Source of the DNA: Periplaneta americana
Taxonomy: Eukaryota > Arthropoda > Insecta > Blattodea > Blattidae
Reading direction: 5' to 3'
Assembly (NCBI RefSeq): GCF_040183065.1
Contig: NC_091117.1
Coordinates: 105,123,001-105,187,000 of the forward strand
Length of the DNA stretch: 64,000 nt
Shown piece after piece: positions 58,873 through 64,000 of this stretch. A program made the position numbers and the translations under genes. The notes beneath the pieces are model-generated. The model saw only the letters and a program-made list of their open reading frames with translations, searched no databases and was not told the DNA's origin. Positions within the stretch are counted from its first letter, which is position 1, and every line of letters starts with the position of its first letter.

Positions 58873-60573
58873 GTCTACATTCCTCAGTTTTTACCATAAA
58901 CCTCATTCGAGGAGCATAATTTCAAACCGTAGTAAGACCACCGTTGGACAAAATTGAGTTTGATACATTTTCGTATATTTTTTATTCGATATTTCGTACT
59001 GTGAAGTTTCTTCGTTTGAAATCGTGTTTAAAAGTGTTGTGACTGTTGTTTCAACTTATTCTCGGTCCTGTAAAGTGTTTGGATCAATTCGTATTATATT
59101 CAAGATTCATCTTATTAAGTTAGAAAAACTCCTTCGGGAAAAAAAGTCTGAAATGCTGACGCCTAAAGACTACTGTAATAATATTTTAAAATATGTGGGT
59201 TTTATCATATTTTCAGAGAAGAATGGAATTTGAGGAATTACAAAAAATACAAACCGCTGAGTGGATATTCGAAAAAGATTGGTGGCATCGGCGAAATAAA
59301 ACTAATTGTGTTGGCCTACAAAAGTCGAACAAAGATGAAACTGTAATAGGATAAAATAGAGCCACCTATTGCTGTGATGAACCATCAAAGAAATTCATAA
59401 CCATTCTTAAAAAAGGGAAAGCGATGCGTCTTGTTCCTGAATCATCATTAATTGCACCAAACACCAGAGTAAAATACAAATGAATAATCTATTAAGCAAG
59501 CGGGTTGCGAATCATTGGAGGAGCATAAGGGATTTAGACTTCAATTATAATATATCAATTCAAAAAATGTGATTGCAAGTTATAAAGACGATGGTGGTAT
59601 GGTTGCTTGTGATTGGTTAGAGGAAGAGGAATGGTTGAGTAGAAATTGAAGAAGGCTGAGATTTCCGTGGACCTACGCTTTTGATTGAAAAAATATTATA
59701 TATGAACCCTCTGTATAACAAGATTTTAAAATGGTAAATTGTCATTTGGTGTTAATACGTAATATTACTATGTAGTAATACTGATACTAATGATGTATTA
59801 TTTTATATATTTGTCTTATTATAGGTTTCTGATATCGCAATTATCTATCATACACAGAGTGTCTCAGCAGGAATGTAAAATACTTCAGGATAATGTAGTT
59901 TGGGTTAACCTATCTCGATTTAACTTGATATATCTATCTCCGATGTCTAACGGTTGGGGAGAAATACTGGAACGTCTTGCGGTTCCGTGTACTATAGCCT
60001 ACTTGATCTTACGCCAGATCTTTTGCACACTGAGCACCGCAACGCCATCGCAACACACTCAACTGAATACACGTTCATATGATATTTAATTCATATATTC
60101 GCATAGTGAATATGCAGACATGCTTTTTGCTTATGGATTGTGTAATGGCAATGCATTGGCTGCGGTTAACGTTTTTCCAATCGAAGGATTCCATCTAGTT
60201 GTGTGTTTTCCCGTGTTTATCGGATGTTATCTGAAACTGTCAAGCTACCACAGATATATAGTAGAATAGATCAGCAGTGCTCTATGTAACATCATTGGCT
60301 CTCGTAAAGCCGAGTCAGTGCCGTGTTGATGAGTGGTCAGCCATATTGCTTCACTGTGCTAGTTGATGTGAACAGATACATTTACTAGTTTCCTTTTTTA
60401 TATTTAAGGTGTAAATCTAATTGGAGTCTGGATTATTAATATATTTTTTTTAATGATGAATATCTGCGTGGTATTCGGGTATAATTTTTCTTACTCTAAC
60501 AGAAAGAAACATGGAAAATAAGACGTTCCAATACTTTCGTAAGTAGTTCTAGGCCAAAAGTATCTGCATGCTG
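58873..60573. other. no recognised gene
   Basis: AT-rich. At 59855 ACAGAGTGTCTCAGCAGGAA looks like a mariner-type terminus, but no partner was found. Confidence 0.35.
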
Positions 60574-60684
60574 CATATATTATTTTATATTATATTATAT
60601 TATATTATATTATATTATATTATATTATATTATATTATATTATATTATATTATATTATATTATATTATATTATATTATATTATA
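60574..60684. repeat. (TTATA)n pentanucleotide microsatellite
   Basis: About 21 uninterrupted 5-bp units. Confidence 0.95.
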
Positions 60685-61034
60685 TATCCAATGTGTCTAA
60701 TGAATTACTTTACGTATCGGTTGAATATTTCAAATACAGTATATAGATGCTCGTTATAGATTTTTGAAGAAGGAATATATACGAGAAGCATGGGTAAAGA
60801 CAATCAACAGTGAACATTGGCAATCGACTACAGCTTCGGTACTATTCTCTCAATATTTCCATCCCGAAGACATGAATTACACGGGACATACCACAAGACT
60901 GAGAGAAGGAGCTGTTCGCAGTTCCTATTTTATATATTTGGAAAAAAAAAACGTGCTGTCAGACGGAAGCCACCTAGAGAAAGAAAGCACGTCTTCAAGG
61001 GCTGATTCCTATGTAAGTGAAAACAAAATATATC
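60685..61034. other. no recognised gene
   Basis: Two overlapping frames without a recognised domain, the longer running into the SINE. Confidence 0.35.
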
Positions 61035-61293
61035 GTTCACCGTTGTGGAGTACCGGTTAACATGGTTGACCATGTAACGAGAGGGTCCGGGTTCAAATCC
61101 TGGTTGGGACAAGTTACCTGGTTGAAGTTTTTGCGGGAGTTTCCCTCAATTCAGTAAGAGCAAATGCTGGGTAACTTTCGGCGCTGGACCCTGGAGTCAT
61201 TTCGCTGGCATTATCAGTTTCATCTCATTCGGGCGCTAGATAACCATAGTAATTGATTAAGCGTCGTAAAGTAACCAATTAAAAACATCAATA
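61035..61293 (+). mobile_element. tRNA-derived SINE, family A, long tail
   Basis: TGTGGAGTACCGGTTAACAT (A-box-like), B-box GGGTTCAAATCCTGG, body ACAAGTTACCTGGTTGAAGT, AAATGCTGGGTAACTTTCGG, tail TCATTCGGGCGCTAGATAAC and GCGTCGTAAAGTAACC. Same subfamily as 14821. Confidence 0.9.
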
Positions 61294-62436
61294 CATCAGA
61301 AACTGACAGCCGTGAAGTAGGGGCAAATTGTGGTGAGAGTTACATGTGACAGTAGCAGTTAGTGAGTCTGAAAAATCAACTACTCGGAGAAAGAAAATTA
61401 AAACCGAAATAAGTGAGAAAACAGATCAGCTTTATAATCAAGATTTTTTTTACAAAAAGTGTGCTGCATGAAAAAAAGTAGTATAAATTAATTTGTGGAA
61501 AGTAACATACGTGTCCTACAAAATCACAGGACAAGTAAATGAATTGAATAGCCTATATTTTCTTGTTTAAGTATTCATGTATTGTATTTAAATCCATTTT
61601 ATTCTTACATTATTGGACTGATACAAGTAATTTCATTATAATACTTGAAAATGCGTAAAATTATGGAATCAGAGAATTTAATAAAATATTTGAGCTTGAC
61701 TACAGATCAATTTACATTTGACTGGCTATTTTAAAGCATTTGCAAACAATTAATATTCTTAATAATGATAATTTAAAATGGGCTTGTATTACCTAGTAAT
61801 GTTAATAATGAATATCCAGCAAAGCTATATTAGCTGCTAATCGGACAGTTAATATTATGTATGGATATTATGTTAATATTTTGTTTGGATATTAGTAGCT
61901 CTAGCATTTTACGTGGCATTCCAACAATACAGAATCAAATAGAATCAACACATTTTGTAGGCTTATAAGTAAATATCTTGATTATTATTTGACAATTTTT
62001 ACTATTATGGCCTATACATAGCATTCCAGTTATGATTAAGAATTAAAGAATGAATAATCAAAGCAGAATGGGTTGTTTTTATTGCACACTTTTTCCTCTA
62101 TTTATTATATTTACAATTACAGTATAATATAAACAACATTAGGCTTAATTCATTTCCTGATTTATTTAGGTAACTTTCTTCTAGCATGTATTTCTGCCTG
62201 AGATAAGCGGTTGTCAAACTGCCAACAATAGCTACAACCTAATTTTAGCATGTAACAAGTCTCACTTGAGCATAAATAGTAAGTTTCCTTCAACAATAAT
62301 TCTGGTTTCCGTATATTTTATCAGTGGACAGAAAATTTACAACAAGAAATTGTGACATTTGTCCTTTTTCGAAGTTCTCGTAAGATTTTTTTCATTGATT
62401 TACATGCAGTTCACGAGTGCGACATAGTGAAGCAAG
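61294..62436. other. no recognised gene
   Basis: AT-rich spacer. Confidence 0.4.
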
Positions 62437-62748
62437 ATGGCGGCTGAACGCAAGGTTAAACTTCAGTAGCAAGAGCAGCATTGCCGGTATGTGCAAGCTA
62501 CCAAGTGTTTCGTTGAGGTAGGAAAGAGAACCGGTACCGATACCTGTTATGAATTTACAATTCATGGAATCCATAAGAAGAGAAACGTTAGTTATTTGTC
62601 TAATGTAATTGAAGAGTTTTTTGGAAAAAAAAAAAAAAAAGCGACCATAGTCCAAAAACATAAATTTTCAGAAGAAACAAAAAACTATCTATACTGTTTT
62701 CGCTGTAAGAAAAATCCTAATGTAAACATAAGCACGTTGCTGCCATAA
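62437..62748 (+). other. Possible small ORF or exon remnant, unknown
   Basis: An ATG in good context (CAAGATGGCGGCTGAA) opens MAAERKVKLQ. A TAG at 62467-62469 stops it, yet the same frame is then open to 62746-62748 with TKCFVEVGKRTGTDTCYEFT, IHGIHKKRNVSYLSNVIEEF, a Lys run, and CFRCKKNP. AAG/GTTAAA near 62454 could be a splice donor. No family recognised. It could be a decayed gene, an exon, or chance. Confidence 0.25.
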
Positions 62749-63044
62749 CAGTGATTGGCTTCCAATGGATACACTCACATGACGCAGGAAAATATAGTTC
62801 GTATTTGGAAGCCATAATCTTGTATTATTTGAGAATAAAAATTGAATTCTAGTTGTTAAATACGATGAAATACATAACTTCACTCATATCTAAAACGATA
62901 TGTAAAAGAAAAGCTACTTTTATATTTTGTTATGTACTATGAACGCGGATGAATACCAATAGTAATACCGAGATGGTCTGTTCTTGTAACAAGATGATGT
63001 CACTTCAGCTCGTAGTTGTTCACGTAAGCACGTGGTACTGAAGT

Positions 63045-63161
63045 ATGGCTTCTGCATCCTCGGTGTGTGTGGTTATTAAACATAAGAGAGGAAACCCTCT
63101 CAAAAGCGAAGAAAAACAAATAGTCTTAAATGTATGTAATAAGTTAAGTGAGTTACAGTAA
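63045..63161 (+). other. Possible 38-codon ORF or first exon
   Basis: ATGGCTTCTGCATCC opens MASASSVCVVIKHKRGNPLK and continues SEEKQIVLNVCNKLSELQ to TAA at 63159-63161. The EEKQIVLNVCNKL segment resembles the N-terminus of some insect proteins with a transposon-derived helix-turn-helix, from memory only. CAG/TAATTATA is a weak splice-site match. Confidence 0.3.
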
Positions 63162-64000
63162 TTATAAATTAAATGCTTCCTAAGCAAATGAATGCATAGT
63201 AGTGAGGTTAGGCCTACTTGACGAGCAACGGGAATGTTCACATGAAACAGAATGAGCAACAGTAGGCGGGAACACGTACTGAGAATCTATGGCGCCAAAC
63301 AGCGGCCAATGAAGCCTCACTTCAGTCACGTGCTATTGTTTATATTAGAATTTTTCTTACAGCGAAAAAATTATAGCATGGGTGTTGTTGACACTTCAAG
63401 TATGAAATTCATCATGCTATTTCTTAAGGTGTTGTAGAAATTTGGGAAAATTGAAGTATATTAAATATTTGTTACTTAAATTGCCTCATAGAAATACATT
63501 GTGTAAATGCAGGTAACTGTGGACAATGGTTGTTTTAAGAAAAAATATTCTGTTGTGGCGGAAGTGTGCCTCTCCTTTAATCTTCTTTTTCTTTATTATA
63601 TCCTGTTTCTTCTCCTGTCGTTGCTTACGTTTCTTCCATGGCATTACTTCTGCACCTAAAGATGACTCCATAACTAATAGAACAATTTATGTGCCAAAGT
63701 ATTTTTCTCAGAGGTGGTTTTTGCCACGTATGTAAAAAGCAGTACTACCAGTCTATTACAGTTTAAAATTGTATGGATAAAATAATGTTTCAAGATGATA
63801 TGAATGAGATATTTATAAATGCTACCATCGTCCTGGACAATGGCTGTGTTCATAAAAAAAATGTCTTTGCACTATGGCACAATGTTCAAAAACGTATAAA
63901 TACGTCTATAATGTCTCTCTCCATTTAAAATTTCGTGGATCAATAACTACCCAACCGTTACCTACATTTCGGACATGGGTTTATCAGATTAATTGGATGT
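63162..64000. other. no recognised gene
   Basis: A 69-codon ATG frame at 63526-63735 has one hydrophobic segment (SPLIFFFFIISCFFSCRCL) and no recognised family. Otherwise AT-rich. Confidence 0.3.

Noticed and set aside
59855-60090. Mariner-like terminus with a 99-codon ORF
   Set aside because: Only one end resembles a TIR. No partner end and no transposase motif were found.
63517-63880. Duplicated TGGACAATGG-TGT segments
   Set aside because: The match is about 15 bases followed by A-rich sequence, too short to call a duplication.

Overview
The window looks like repeat-dense nuclear DNA from an insect. It is AT-rich, has no operons, rRNA or intact tRNA, and nearly every recognisable coding stretch belongs to a transposable element. 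The combination of one abundant RTE/BovB-like LINE with GTAAG-type tails, tRNA-derived SINEs carrying a shared TTACCTGGTTG-containing body, and CGGBP1-type hAT, Tc1/mariner and CR1/Jockey-like elements recalls cockroach genomes (Periplaneta-like). That assignment is inference from memory of such sequences, not a search. I found no convincing multi-exon host gene. Two short ORFs near 62.4 and 63.05 kb are the only weak candidates.

Layout. 0-2.2 kb: CR1/Jockey-like LINE, cut by the window edge. 2.9-5.1 kb: a complete hAT transposon with an open transposase, matching TIRs and an 8-bp target duplication. 6.1-9.1 kb: tRNA-like SINE heads, a LINE remnant, and a Tc1/mariner element inserted into a minus-strand RTE copy. 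10.1-10.5 kb: four tandem 113-bp repeats. 12-15 kb: SINEs and RTE fragments. 15.6-21.4 kb: a minus-strand CR1/Jockey-like LINE whose repeat-rich 3' UTR was invaded by a nearly complete plus-strand RTE LINE and by a SINE. 21.7-28.2 kb: hAT and LINE remnants and a SINE. 30.97-35.30 kb: a complete Ty3/Gypsy-type LTR retrotransposon (185-bp LTRs, tRNA-Trp-type primer site, gag, protease, RT, RNase H, integrase) with several coding lesions. 38.6-42.2 kb: two more RTE copies, one carrying a 220-bp MITE.

44.14-49.52 kb holds the most interesting object: an LTR element with 1004-bp, nearly identical LTRs, a 4-bp target duplication, a tRNA-Lys-type primer site and one intact 815-codon Gag-like ORF with a long coiled coil, but no protease, RT or integrase. 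It looks like a young gag-only, non-autonomous LTR retrotransposon that would need polymerase supplied in trans. 49.73-51.02 kb is a TIR element carrying an internally deleted RTE copy. 51.7-53.2 kb is a strand-asymmetric purine minisatellite of 20-bp periodicity interrupted by a 54-bp-arm hairpin. 55.1-56.7 kb has hAT and mariner pseudogenes, 56.9-57.7 kb a foldback cluster, and the remainder is mostly unrecognised AT-rich DNA with microsatellites and one more SINE.

The elements form a parasite network: the RTE LINE (8 fragments here) could be the enzyme source for the SINEs, and the gag-only element could parasitise autonomous Gypsy elements. Both links are inference.
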